Positions 14,133 through 21,197 of a DNA stretch of 22,513 bases are shown here, one piece after another (position 1 is the stretch's first letter; every line of letters starts with the position of its first letter). The DNA comes from Bacteroidales bacterium. Lineage in GTDB: Bacteria > Bacteroidota > Bacteroidia > Bacteroidales > UBA932. The position numbers and the translations under genes are program-made. The notes under the pieces were generated by a model that ran no database searches, was not told the origin of the DNA, and saw only the letters and a program-made list of their open reading frames with translations. The DNA is taken from positions 1 through 22,513 of the forward strand of contig JAEDEB010000034.1 of NCBI GenBank assembly GCA_016293535.1. Direction: 5' to 3'.

Positions 14133-16283
14133 TCATTCCTCCTCACCGACACCTTTTATCCGACTGAGGTCATGGGGGAACGGGAGTTTCTCGTTCTCAG
14201 TCACGATAATGTTCCAAACCTCCTGCTTGATCTTCTCGAAGTTCTCGCGAACCATCCTGTTGACGTTCTCCTGGCATTTATCACTGCTAGCCTTTCGGAT
14301 GATCTCCTCAGCTTCGTCGCGTGACAGAGCTTTGAACTCCTGGTCAATCTCTTCCTTCAGGTCTTCCGATGAAGGGAACCTTCCCATGGCGTGTTCCCTG
14401 TCCATGAGACGTCGCTTGATGTCCTGACGGATGACCTGTTCTCCAAGCCTGCGGACATTGTTCTCGATGTCAGCGTCACCAAAGTCCGTCATCATAGGCA
14501 GCGGCAGCTTCTCCTCCTGCTTCCTGCGGTACCTGTCCATATCTATCTGAATCTCCCCGCAGAAGAGCTTCCTTTCGATCTTGGTGGTGTTGTTGTCCGC
14601 CACTTTGCCAAGAAAGACACCCTGTGAGAGAGTCTCTATGCGGGATACGGGCATGATGTCCTCCTGATGGTATGACGTGTTGGTCGACTCGGAGTCCGAA
14701 CCGGTGGTCTCGCTCTGCTGCTCGCGGAACTCCTTTCCGAAGGACTTGCTCAGGTCTTCGGCTGTCTTGCCGTTGACCTGGCCCGCGAAGATGTTGCCGA
14801 CGGTGTTGAAGATGACATCGGCCTCCTTCTGCGTATAGTCTCTAACGAGCTGGCTCTTGTCCTGGGCTCCGAGGACTATGGCCACCTTGTTGCTTCGCGC
14901 CGTGGCAATGAGGTTGTCCAGACCTTTTATGAAGATGGTAGGAAGCTCGTCTAGAAGGACCCCGCAGGGACGCTTCCCTTTGTGGTTGATGAGCTTGAAC
15001 ATCCTTGAGGTATACAGCGCCAGCGTCGTTCCGTAGATAGCCTGATAGTCCGGGTTGTTGCCAACGCAAAGAATCATCGGATGGTCGGGGTTGTTGATGT
15101 CCAGAGGGAAGTCGTCTCCGGAGAGCACCCAGTAGAGTTCTGGAGACGCGAACTTGTTCAGCGGTATCTGAGCCGATGCGATCTGACCCTGAAGCTGGTC
15201 CTGCGCTCCCTTGTTAAGGGCGTTTGCGAACGGGCGGATCTTGACCTCGATGTCGGTGTACTGCTGGAGGATGTCGAAGACAACCTCATGGTCCTGTCCC
15301 ATAAGTTCTATAAGATGCGGGAAGGTGCAGTAGCGTCCGTCCTCATAGATGCGCAGGAACCAGATAAGGCTGTCAATGTAGACCTTCGCGGACATGGAGA
15401 AGAAGTCCTCCTTCTCAGCTATGCTCGGGTTGACGTTCTTCATGATGATGTCCGCCACCTCGGCCGATGCAGCCTGGTCGGTAATGTACCTGCGGTGCAG
15501 GGGATTGCAGCGGTTGGAGTACCTCGGGTCGTTGAAGTTGATGATGTGGAACTCAGGCGTCTTGGGGTACTTGTCTGTGTTCCGGATGAGCTCGTTGTAG
15601 ACGACCTCGGTAAGGTCCGGGTACTTGTAGTCATATACGAACATCGTGTAACCCTTGGAAATCATCTGCTCGATGAACGGGTTGTACACGGAAAAGGACT
15701 TACCCGAGCCCGGTGTTCCGAGAATCATCGTAGCCCTGAACGGGTTCACCACGTTGATCCACCCATTATGCATCTTTCCTTTGTACTGGTAGCGTGTCGG
15801 TATGTTTATGGAGTCATCGGTCTCGATCTTGTCTTCGCACTGTTCGAATGTCTCGTTCACGTCATTGAGGGTATCCCAGTTGAGTTTCATATGCCTTCCG
15901 ATCATTGTCGCTGCGAAGGCGCACAGGATGTACCCCGTGATGGTGAGTACGGTGTAGAGAATCCCCAAGACAGGAGGAAAGGCAAAGAGAAAGAGCCCCG
16001 CCCCTCCGGTTATGCCGACCGTTCTCCAGTCGGCCGCCTTTCCCTTTCCTGAGCGTACCAGGCTGCTCATTATGATGAAGAATAGACTCACCGTCTTCGT
16101 GATCAGATATGACGAAAAGATGCCGTCACTTCGGAGTGACAGCATGATCTTGTCGGAGATCCCCGACCGCAGGCCCAGGTGCAGGAAGACGGGGTACTCG
16201 TAGTAGTATATGTTGACCAGAAGCACGAAGACGCTCATGAGCACCATGCTCATGAAGAACGGCTCATACTCTTCCTTCCTCAT
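14133..16283 (-). CDS. Type IV coupling protein, VirD4/TraG family
   Basis: The 716-residue protein is the ATPase that brings the relaxase-DNA complex to a type IV secretion channel. The N-terminus has several hydrophobic segments (about 12-35, 60-75, 90-128). Walker A is GTPGSGKS at 189-196 and Walker B is GVLLDELP at 441-448; FVYDYKYPDL near 215 and a TraG-type C-terminal part follow the family order. The C-terminal 150 residues are charged and helical, probably for substrate binding. It is the last gene of the mob operon, 3 bp after the preceding small gene. No channel genes occur in the window, so it would dock to a T4SS supplied by another element. Confidence 0.9.
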   Translation of the reverse strand: MRKEEYEPFFMSMVLMSVFVLLVNIYYYEYPVFLHLGLRSGISDKIMLSLRSDGIFSSYLITKTVSLFFIIMSSLVRSGKGKAADWRTVGITGGAGLFLFAFPPVLGILYTVLTITGYILCAFAATMIGRHMKLNWDTLNDVNETFEQCEDKIETDDSINIPTRYQYKGKMHNGWINVVNPFRATMILGTPGSGKSFSVYNPFIEQMISKGYTMFVYDYKYPDLTEVVYNELIRNTDKYPKTPEFHIINFNDPRYSNRCNPLHRRYITDQAASAEVADIIMKNVNPSIAEKEDFFSMSAKVYIDSLIWFLRIYEDGRYCTFPHLIELMGQDHEVVFDILQQYTDIEVKIRPFANALNKGAQDQLQGQIASAQIPLNKFASPELYWVLSGDDFPLDINNPDHPMILCVGNNPDYQAIYGTTLALYTSRMFKLINHKGKRPCGVLLDELPTIFIKGLDNLIATARSNKVAIVLGAQDKSQLVRDYTQKEADVIFNTVGNIFAGQVNGKTAEDLSKSFGKEFREQQSETTGSDSESTNTSYHQEDIMPVSRIETLSQGVFLGKVADNNTTKIERKLFCGEIQIDMDRYRRKQEEKLPLPMMTDFGDADIENNVRRLGEQVIRQDIKRRLMDREHAMGRFPSSEDLKEEIDQEFKALSRDEAEEIIRKASSDKCQENVNRMVRENFEKIKQEVWNIIVTENEKLPFPHDLSRIKGVGEEE

Positions 16284-16286
16284 GGA

Positions 16287-16607
16287 TCAGGACTTCTTGT
16301 CTTCCAGCCAGTTGTTCAAGCTATAGTACTTGAGACCGTTCTTCAGCCGGTTGAACTGCTTCTTCTTGTCAATCACCTTATGCCAGTGGTCATCGGCAAG
16401 CTCCTCAGGCCTGTCGGAGATGGCCGCAAGTTCTGCTGTGAGGTCGGAGAGGAAGGCATAGACCGCCTGAAGGTCATCCTCTCCGATTTCCTCCACAAGT
16501 TTCAGTGCCAGGTTATCCGCGCTGTAGAGCGTCTCTTCCATGTTGATGAGACAGCCCCTGCATGAGCCGTCGCTTTCGCTTAGATTGATAGACAGTATCT
16601 TTTTCAT
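16287..16607 (-). CDS. Hypothetical mob-operon protein (106 aa)
   Basis: I do not recognise this protein. It starts MKKILSINLSESDGSCRGCL with a CxxC at about 16-19, then is mostly helical and acidic in the middle (VEEIGEDDLQAVYAFLSDLT), ending in a Lys-rich stretch. Its start overlaps the stop of the preceding gene by 4 bp (ATGA) and its stop lies 3 bp before the coupling-protein start, so it is firmly inside the mob operon. A role in relaxosome assembly or docking to the coupling protein is a guess from position. Confidence 0.7.
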   Translation of the reverse strand: MKKILSINLSESDGSCRGCLINMEETLYSADNLALKLVEEIGEDDLQAVYAFLSDLTAELAAISDRPEELADDHWHKVIDKKKQFNRLKNGLKYYSLNNWLEDKKS

Positions 16608-17041
16608 ATGTTTTCAGTTTTTGTGAATGAATAATCCCTCAGGTCGTCCTCCTGTCTGCCGCTGGCGCACTGGCCGTTCACATCATACAGGCGTATGTTC
16701 TCCTCCCCGTCGGGATTGGTGGATATCATCATATAAGGGTGCGAGCTGTTGGCAATCGGCTTCCCGAATCTCAGGGTGTTTCCGGCACCGTCAGTGAACG
16801 AAAGCATTTTCTTCTTTGTTCTGCTGATGAGATGCTGCCCGTAGAGCTTCTTCAGATCCATCTGCTTCCTCAGGTCATCGATCCTGACCAGCACGGGATA
16901 GGGGCCGTTGCCGCGCATCTTCTCCAGGATGAGCTGCTCGACTTCGGTCTGTGCAAGGTTGCCATTCTCGTCAGCTATGGCAAGGTACGGATTGCCGGAC
17001 TCGTCGTCACGGCAGAAGAAAAGATTGAATTCTTGTATCAT
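16604..17041 (-). CDS. Hypothetical mob-operon protein (145 aa)
   Basis: Unrecognised. The protein begins MIQEFNLFFCRDDESGNPYL and appears alpha/beta, with a basic segment LISRTKKKMLSFTDGAGNTL near residues 72-91 and an acidic, Asp-rich C-terminal third. There is no signal or membrane segment. It starts 15 bp after the relaxase stop codon and overlaps the next gene by 4 bp. The leader on the minus strand is A-rich (TCTAAAAAACACATGACGCG). Function probably relates to mobilization given the tight packing. Confidence 0.7.
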   Translation of the reverse strand: MIQEFNLFFCRDDESGNPYLAIADENGNLAQTEVEQLILEKMRGNGPYPVLVRIDDLRKQMDLKKLYGQHLISRTKKKMLSFTDGAGNTLRFGKPIANSSHPYMMISTNPDGEENIRLYDVNGQCASGRQEDDLRDYSFTKTENI

Positions 17042-17056
17042 CGCGTCATGTGTTTT

Positions 17057-18283
17057 TTAGATTTTCAAACCCTTGCGTCTTTTCTGTTTCTTCCGGATAT
17101 CCCTCTCCCGGGAAACACCGTCTCCCTCCAGGAAGGATTCCGCAACTCTCGCAGCGACTTTTTCGGAGACATCCTTTTCGGGTTCCTTTTCCTCTGGCAT
17201 ATTATTCACTACAACGTCCCGGGACTTGTCTTTTGCCCGACTGTTCCAATGTCCTGCCTCCTCGGCATTCCGGAAGAGTCCCGCACTTATCTCCGGCCCT
17301 AACTCCGAGCCTTTGAAGACGCATTTCCCCTTGTGGTCGATGAAGGTCACTCCGAATATCTCCCCGGAAGGATTCCGTGAGAATGCGGCAGAGATCTCCT
17401 TCTTTTCCAACATCCTCTCGAAGTGTAGCTGTGAGGTGGAATAGCCAAGGCAACTGAGAACGGTGCTCCTGATTCTTCCACGTTCCTGATGCTTTGCCGG
17501 CAGTTCACGTTTCCCCTCCTCCAGCCTGCGTCCGAGTTCATCCTTCAGGTTGAATCCCAGGTCTCCGGCATTGAGCGGGCGCCCTACCGGCTTTCCCTTC
17601 CGGTCCAGCCCCTGCAGCATCATACGTTCACCAGAGGGCGTTTCATTCCGGATGATACGGACTCCATACCGTGCCAGTAGAAGCTCGAATTGCTTCTCCG
17701 TGGAGAAACTGTATGACAGGCAACCACGTGTGATGGCTTCCATCTGCAATGCCCTGTTGCCGGCATCGGGATTGAAACGCAGAATGAGGTCCGGTGTTTT
17801 CTCTTCTTTCCTCCCGGTCTCCTTGCCGATCACGAATCCGTACCTGGGCCCCAGCTCCTTCATGATGGCCTGGAGCTTTCGTCTCTCGTGCGAGTCGCTT
17901 ATGACCCTTCCGTCTCGGTCGACCCTCACGGATACCAGGTGGAAGTGTTCCCGGTCTGTGTCCTGGTGGCGATAGACGATGAACGGCTGGTTCCCGTATC
18001 CAAGTCTGGACATCACCTCCGATGAGAGTTTCATCACGGTTCCGTCGTCCATCCTTTCCCCTGCTCCGGGGTTGATGCTCATATGGAAGGCCATGTTCCT
18101 CGTCTTTGCAGAGACGGCCGGGTTGTTCTCGTACTCATCGAAGGTCCGCAGGACTGTGGCGATGGAATCCCCATCCATGTTGCTCACCCCCACAACCATC
18201 GCCGTTCCCTGCGCTACCTTTATTTCGTTGTACCCGACCGGGGTGCGGCATGTGGCAGCTCCCCGCTGTATCTTAATGACCAC
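17057..18283 (-). CDS. Relaxase/mobilization nuclease, MOBP-like (MobB type of Bacteroidales)
   Basis: The 408-residue protein nicks one strand at oriT and leads it into the recipient. The first 130 residues hold the relaxase motifs: a candidate catalytic Tyr at residue 18 (VGYNEIK), AFHMSINPG at about 65-73, and FIVYRHQDTDREHFH at 101-115, where His106, His113 and His115 form the metal-binding HxDxxxxHxH-like triad. The remainder is basic and charged, as in other relaxases. It follows the ssb gene by 38 bp and precedes two small mob genes. Assignment of the exact MOB class is from motif appearance only. No truncation or frameshift is seen. Confidence 0.88.
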   Translation of the reverse strand: MVIKIQRGAATCRTPVGYNEIKVAQGTAMVVGVSNMDGDSIATVLRTFDEYENNPAVSAKTRNMAFHMSINPGAGERMDDGTVMKLSSEVMSRLGYGNQPFIVYRHQDTDREHFHLVSVRVDRDGRVISDSHERRKLQAIMKELGPRYGFVIGKETGRKEEKTPDLILRFNPDAGNRALQMEAITRGCLSYSFSTEKQFELLLARYGVRIIRNETPSGERMMLQGLDRKGKPVGRPLNAGDLGFNLKDELGRRLEEGKRELPAKHQERGRIRSTVLSCLGYSTSQLHFERMLEKKEISAAFSRNPSGEIFGVTFIDHKGKCVFKGSELGPEISAGLFRNAEEAGHWNSRAKDKSRDVVVNNMPEEKEPEKDVSEKVAARVAESFLEGDGVSRERDIRKKQKRRKGLKI

Positions 18284-18321
18284 TATAGCCCGAAGTCAAT
18301 GAAAAGGGGTGCTATTGTCGT

Positions 18322-18630
18322 TCAAGCGTTGGCGCGCTGCTGCCCGTAGAGTTCGAGATCTCTGGCGAAGACATTGATGTTGACGAAGGACTTGCCGTCC
18401 TTGTCGATGGTCTCTATGGTCAGCTTCCCGGAGACTATGACACCCTGTCCTTTCTTGAGGTAGTCCATGACTCCTGTCTTGGAGGCTGTTACGTCATAGT
18501 AGGTGGTGTTCTTCTCTCCCTTCCTGATATCGTTAACCGCTACTCGGAAGGACATGTACTCCTTTCCGCTCTGATCATTGAAAAGTCTGGCATCCGAGAT
18601 GAGATTGCCACTGATGGTGATGTTCTGCAT
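18322..18630 (-). CDS. ssb: Single-stranded DNA-binding protein, short form
   Basis: The 102-residue protein is an OB-fold SSB: MQNITISGNLISDAR at the start, then FRVAVNDIRKG, a GVMDYLKKGQGVIVSGKL segment, and the closing strand of the fold near residue 92. It ends right after the fold (GQQRANA), so it lacks the acidic Asp-Phe tail through which chromosomal SSB recruits partners. It would coat transferred single-stranded DNA. It lies 24 bp after the accessory protein gene, and its leader (AATTAAAACTAAAAGAT) is A-rich with no Shine-Dalgarno, typical of Bacteroidales. Confidence 0.9.
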   Translation of the reverse strand: MQNITISGNLISDARLFNDQSGKEYMSFRVAVNDIRKGEKNTTYYDVTASKTGVMDYLKKGQGVIVSGKLTIETIDKDGKSFVNINVFARDLELYGQQRANA

Positions 18631-18654
18631 ATCTTTTAGTTTTAATTGTGAAAC

Positions 18655-19083
18655 TCATTTCTGCCGGGTGCTTGTCCTTATCCTGTTGTGCCCGATTCCG
18701 AAGTAGTCCATCAGTTTGTGGATCTTGTCGGTCATCTCCAGAGTCAGATCCATCAGTCCGAGCTGGTTCCTCTGGGTCTCCTTGACGGTGACGCATGGGT
18801 TGCCGTTACGGTCGGTCATCAGGATGGCCTTGTTGTACGAAGCAACGAACTGGTTGTAGAGGACGCCGATTCTCCTGAACTCGGAGGAGAGCTGTTCAAT
18901 GGATGAGACTGCCTCCTGGGAGATGGAGGTCTTCTTCATCTGTTTCTTGTCCCTGCTTGTGATTATGAACCTCAGGTAAGGGGACAGTTTGGTGTAGCCG
19001 CGGGATCCCGCCTCGGCTATCAGTTCCGCAAGAAGGTCGTCATCGATCCTCACGTGGACTATGTGGCTCAGTCTGTCAGTCAT
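18655..19083 (-). CDS. Relaxosome accessory DNA-binding protein (MobA/MobC-like)
   Basis: With the ATG at 19081-19083 the protein has 142 residues and begins MTDRLSHIVHVRIDDDLLAE, a strand-helix pattern of an RHH domain, followed by SPYLRFIITSRD and a mostly helical remainder ending near HKLMDYFGIG. Proteins like this start Bacteroidales mob operons and help the relaxase recognise oriT. A longer reading from 19218 is possible, but it would cover the inverted repeat at 19145-19186, and its extra 45 residues look unlike the family, so I prefer the shorter start, which is preceded by AAAGGGGAAAGAC. It is the first gene of the mob operon. Confidence 0.8.
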   Translation of the reverse strand: MTDRLSHIVHVRIDDDLLAELIAEAGSRGYTKLSPYLRFIITSRDKKQMKKTSISQEAVSSIEQLSSEFRRIGVLYNQFVASYNKAILMTDRNGNPCVTVKETQRNQLGLMDLTLEMTDKIHKLMDYFGIGHNRIRTSTRQK

Positions 19084-19144
19084 GTCTTTCCCCTTTACTT
19101 CTGGATTCCCGACTCCGGAGAGGAATCGCCCTCCGTCAGGAGTA

Positions 19145-19186
19145 CAAGATGGATTGTAACCGAATGTGTTACAAATCCACATCTTG
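19145..19186. other. Inverted repeat, candidate oriT
   Basis: CAAGATGGATTGTAAC (19145-19160) and GTTACAAATCCACATCTTG (19168-19186) form an imperfect hairpin with a 7-nt loop (CGAATGT); the right arm has three extra bases that would bulge. It lies 62 bp upstream of the first mob gene, in the mob leader, where Bacteroidales oriT sequences usually are. The nic site cannot be placed by eye. Confidence 0.55.
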
Positions 19187-19232
19187 CCTGAATGCAATTC
19201 ACCATCCTTTGTCCTCAATAAAATAAGTTTTA

Positions 19233-19264
19233 CAAATATCTAATTAAAATTTACAATTAGCAAA
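19233..19264 (-). promoter_or_regulatory. Mob operon promoter candidate
   Basis: On the minus strand TTTG (19261-19264) and GATATTTG (19233-19240, one mismatch to TAnnTTTG) are 20 bp apart, the right spacing. Transcription would begin near 19226, giving a leader of about 140 nt that contains the oriT-like hairpin. A small inverted repeat (CTAATT/AATTAG, 19240-19260) lies across the spacer. Confidence 0.5.
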
Positions 19265-19270
19265 TTTTAC

Positions 19271-19278
19271 TATCTTTG
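19271..19278 (+). promoter_or_regulatory. -7 element for the RHH-like gene
   Basis: TATCTTTG matches TAnnTTTG exactly; the -33 element is poor. The inferred transcript start near 19285 excludes a TTG start at 19276 for the gene downstream and places the 9-bp repeat in the transcribed leader. Confidence 0.6.
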
Positions 19279-19299
19279 TGCTATCATTTTAATAAGTTT

Positions 19300-19389
19300 T
19301 ATAGAAACTATAAATGTTATGATTCTTATAGGTTTTATAAACTTTATAAATCTTATGAACCCTATGTTTTTTATAAATTCTATCACATG
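19300..19389 (+). repeat. 9-bp phased repeat, ten TAT-headed units
   Basis: TAT occurs at 19300, 19309, 19318, 19327, 19336, 19345, 19354, 19363, 19372 and 19381, each exactly 9 bp from the next, most units reading TATARA or TATGAA-like. Superimposed on this is a 36-bp near-duplication: 19312-19347 and 19348-19383. The run ends at the start codon of the next gene. If translated in the same frame it would give Tyr at every third residue, which looks unlike a real protein. Confidence 0.8.
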
Positions 19390-19755
19390 TCTATGGAAGA
19401 AGAGAAAATGCCTTTATGGAAGAGGCTTGCCATGGAAAAAGGACTCATTCAGGATGGTGCAGACCAACCCCAGGAGTTAAGGAATGATTCCGAAAAAAGG
19501 GAAGAAGATAACGGTGGTGATGGAGACTCCGGTAGTCCGTCAACTGGTGCCTCAAGACGCTTCACCTCTGTAAGGGTATATGCGGACTCTCTGCCGCTTC
19601 TCAGAAGGTATGCGACCTTTTCGGGGAACGACCAGGCCAGGAGTTATGCAGAAATACTTGATGCTCTGCTCGGAGATTGGGAGAAATCCTATGAGGTTGT
19701 CAATGAGTTGCTGGAGCGCAAAAGGAGGGAACTTGTCAAGCGGAACAATGGGTAA
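19387..19755 (+). CDS. Putative RHH-type DNA-binding protein
   Basis: With the ATG at 19387-19389 the protein has 122 residues. The N-terminal part (MSMEEEKMPLWKRLAMEKGL) is charged, residues about 25-58 are acidic and low in complexity, and the C-terminal part (RRFTSVRVYADSLPLLRRYA, then YAEILDALLGDWEKS and a Lys/Arg-rich helix) fits an RHH strand followed by helices. It is probably a regulator of mobilization or copy control, and the phased 9-bp repeat immediately upstream is a good candidate binding site. It is divergent from the mob operon. An upstream in-frame TTG at 19276 was not chosen because it overlaps the promoter and would translate the repeat. Confidence 0.65.
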   Translation: MSMEEEKMPLWKRLAMEKGLIQDGADQPQELRNDSEKREEDNGGDGDSGSPSTGASRRFTSVRVYADSLPLLRRYATFSGNDQARSYAEILDALLGDWEKSYEVVNELLERKRRELVKRNNG

Positions 19756-19770
19756 TTGCCAATGACATAT

Positions 19771-19778
19771 TAACTTTG
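19771..19778 (+). promoter_or_regulatory. -7 element for the acetyltransferase gene
   Basis: TAACTTTG matches TAnnTTTG exactly and lies 25 bp before the ATG at 19804. No clear -33 element is seen. It suggests the acetyltransferase gene can be transcribed apart from the RHH-like gene. Confidence 0.5.
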
Positions 19779-19803
19779 CAGTCGGATTAAATTATTCCCT
19801 GCT

Positions 19804-20559
19804 ATGGACTGCAACAACGATTATTTAATATATTCTGACGCTGAGGCGATGTTTTCCGTTGGAAAGCGTTTCCTTGATGGAGACTGCCTTGAGAAGGATT
19901 TGGTCAAGGCGAGGGACCTTCTCTCCCGTGCTGCTTCCCTTGGACACATACGGGCACAGGAACTGCTCCGTACGATGGAGGAGACTCCGTCTGAGGGTGC
20001 TCCTGAATCTCAGGTCTGGAACGATATGATCTCCGGACGGGAGTACGATGCGACTCATCCTTATCTTCTGGAGAAGCTCAATGCCACCAAGGACAGGATC
20101 TGGGAGTACAACAAACTGCGTCCTTCGATGCTTAAGGAACGGAACGAACTGCTCCGGGGACTCCTTGGACAAAGTGATGAGGACACATTCATAAACCAGC
20201 CGTTCTACTGCGATTACGGCTGCAACATCCGCGTGGGCAGACGTTTCTTCGCAAACTTCAACTTCACGGTGCTGGACGAGGCCCCGGTGACTGTCGGTAA
20301 CGACTGCTTCATAGGTCCGAACGTCAGCATCTATACGGCCTGCCACAGCACTGACCCCGTCGAGAGGAACTCCCGCAGGGAATGGGCGAAGCCAGTGACC
20401 ATAGGAGACAACGTCTGGATAGGCGGCTCCGTGACCATCCTTCCCGGGGTTACCATCGGAAGCAATGTGACCATAGGAGCCGGGAGCGTCGTGGTGAAAG
20501 ATATCCCGGACGGCAGCGTTGCCGTGGGTAATCCTTGCCGGGTGCTGAAAATGTTGTAG
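19804..20559 (+). CDS. Sel1-like repeat fused to maltose/galactoside-type O-acetyltransferase
   Basis: The 251-residue protein joins a Sel1-type helical repeat (about 12-56: AEAMFSVGKRFLDG, KDLVKARDLLSRAASLGHIRAQ) to a full acetyltransferase of the maltose/NodL family (about 72-251). The second part begins with the family's capping helix region (MISGREYDATHPYLLEKLNA), then shows left-handed beta-helix hexapeptides (VTVGNDCFIGPNVSIYTACH, VTIGDNVWIGGSVTILPG), and ends AVGNPCRVLK. His181 in TACHSTDP is the expected catalytic base. It would transfer acetyl from acetyl-CoA to a sugar hydroxyl in the cytosol. The normal enzyme is about 185 residues and lacks the Sel1 part, which may mediate protein contacts. 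Confidence 0.85.
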   Translation: MDCNNDYLIYSDAEAMFSVGKRFLDGDCLEKDLVKARDLLSRAASLGHIRAQELLRTMEETPSEGAPESQVWNDMISGREYDATHPYLLEKLNATKDRIWEYNKLRPSMLKERNELLRGLLGQSDEDTFINQPFYCDYGCNIRVGRRFFANFNFTVLDEAPVTVGNDCFIGPNVSIYTACHSTDPVERNSRREWAKPVTIGDNVWIGGSVTILPGVTIGSNVTIGAGSVVVKDIPDGSVAVGNPCRVLKML

Positions 20560-20665
20560 CAGCCTATATGGGTCATCGCATAGACGTGGAGGGGATTCGA
20601 ACCGTCATGCGCTGCGGACCGAGGATGTTTCTACATCAGTATTTGGAGGAAGGGGGTATCTTGTG

Positions 20666-21172
20666 TCAAGATGACTGTTCAGTTCTTATCAGGTGTCCTT
20701 CCTGAACTGCAGCGAATGTTGCCAGCAGGCTTACCAGGATGATGTATGGGACCTTGATGACTTCCCAAAGGACAATCATCGGCAGGAGGAACAGCAGAAT
20801 GCCTATGGCTTTGTTCGCAGGTGTATGCTTTGCGACGAAGCCCTTTTTCATTGCAAGGCCGGAGATGACGTTCACGACCTTGATGAAGGCAATTATGCCT
20901 ATCCAGATCCACAGCCATCGGCCAACATTGATAGCTGGGATGAACAGTACCATCCACACTGCGACGAAGACGATGTCTGCAAGGGTGTCCAGCCTCTCAC
21001 CAAGACGGCTCACTGTTCCCGTCAGGCGGGCAACCGCTCCGTCAAGAATGTCGGAGAGACCGCACAGCAGGTACAGGGTCCAGAAGATGGCAGGGGAGGA
21101 CTGCACGAACGGCAGAGCCACGGCCATCGGAATCCTGGACAGGGTGATGATATTGGGGATATGAAGTTTCAT
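20666..21172 (-). CDS. CDP-alcohol phosphatidyltransferase family membrane protein
   Basis: The 168-residue integral membrane protein carries the complete family signature D-x2-DG-x2-AR-x8-G-x3-D-x3-D: Asp41, Asp44-Gly45, Ala48-Arg49, Gly58, Asp62 and Asp66. It begins MKLHIPNIITLSRIPMAVAL, like PgsA-type enzymes, and has about five or six hydrophobic segments. Such enzymes move a phosphatidyl group from CDP-diacylglycerol onto an alcohol such as glycerol phosphate or inositol phosphate; the acceptor here is unknown. It follows the gene at 21198 by 25 bp, probably in one operon. It is unusual cargo for a plasmid backbone. Confidence 0.9.
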   Translation of the reverse strand: MKLHIPNIITLSRIPMAVALPFVQSSPAIFWTLYLLCGLSDILDGAVARLTGTVSRLGERLDTLADIVFVAVWMVLFIPAINVGRWLWIWIGIIAFIKVVNVISGLAMKKGFVAKHTPANKAIGILLFLLPMIVLWEVIKVPYIILVSLLATFAAVQEGHLIRTEQSS

Positions 21173-21197
21173 CTGATTGACCCGTTACGTCAGTCTT

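Noticed and set aside
15081..16052. Long plus-strand open frame of 323 codons opposite the coupling protein gene.
   Set aside because: It is antisense to a gene with clear Walker motifs, and its product is Val/Asp-rich with no recognisable domain, as expected for a shadow frame.
19084..19218. Longer start for the mob accessory protein.
   Set aside because: The added 45 residues cover the oriT-like inverted repeat and do not resemble an RHH protein N-terminus; the ATG at 19083 begins the recognisable domain.
19276..19386. N-terminal extension of the RHH-like protein from a TTG at 19276, giving a Tyr-rich repeat peptide.
   Set aside because: The TTG overlaps the -7 element, and the inferred transcript begins downstream of it. 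The pattern is explained by the 9-bp DNA repeat.
20588..20602. On the minus strand GGTTCGAATCCCCTC looks like the T-loop and 3' end of a tRNA, suggesting a tRNA gene or tRNA-derived attachment site.
   Set aside because: The flanking bases cannot form the 5-bp T-stem, and no matching acceptor, D or anticodon arm is found upstream. At most it is a fragment.
20658..20672. ATCTTG-TGT-CAAGAT hairpin as a terminator of the phosphatidyltransferase gene.
   Set aside because: It is A+T-rich with a 3-nt loop, overlaps the stop codon and is not followed by a T-run in the direction of transcription.
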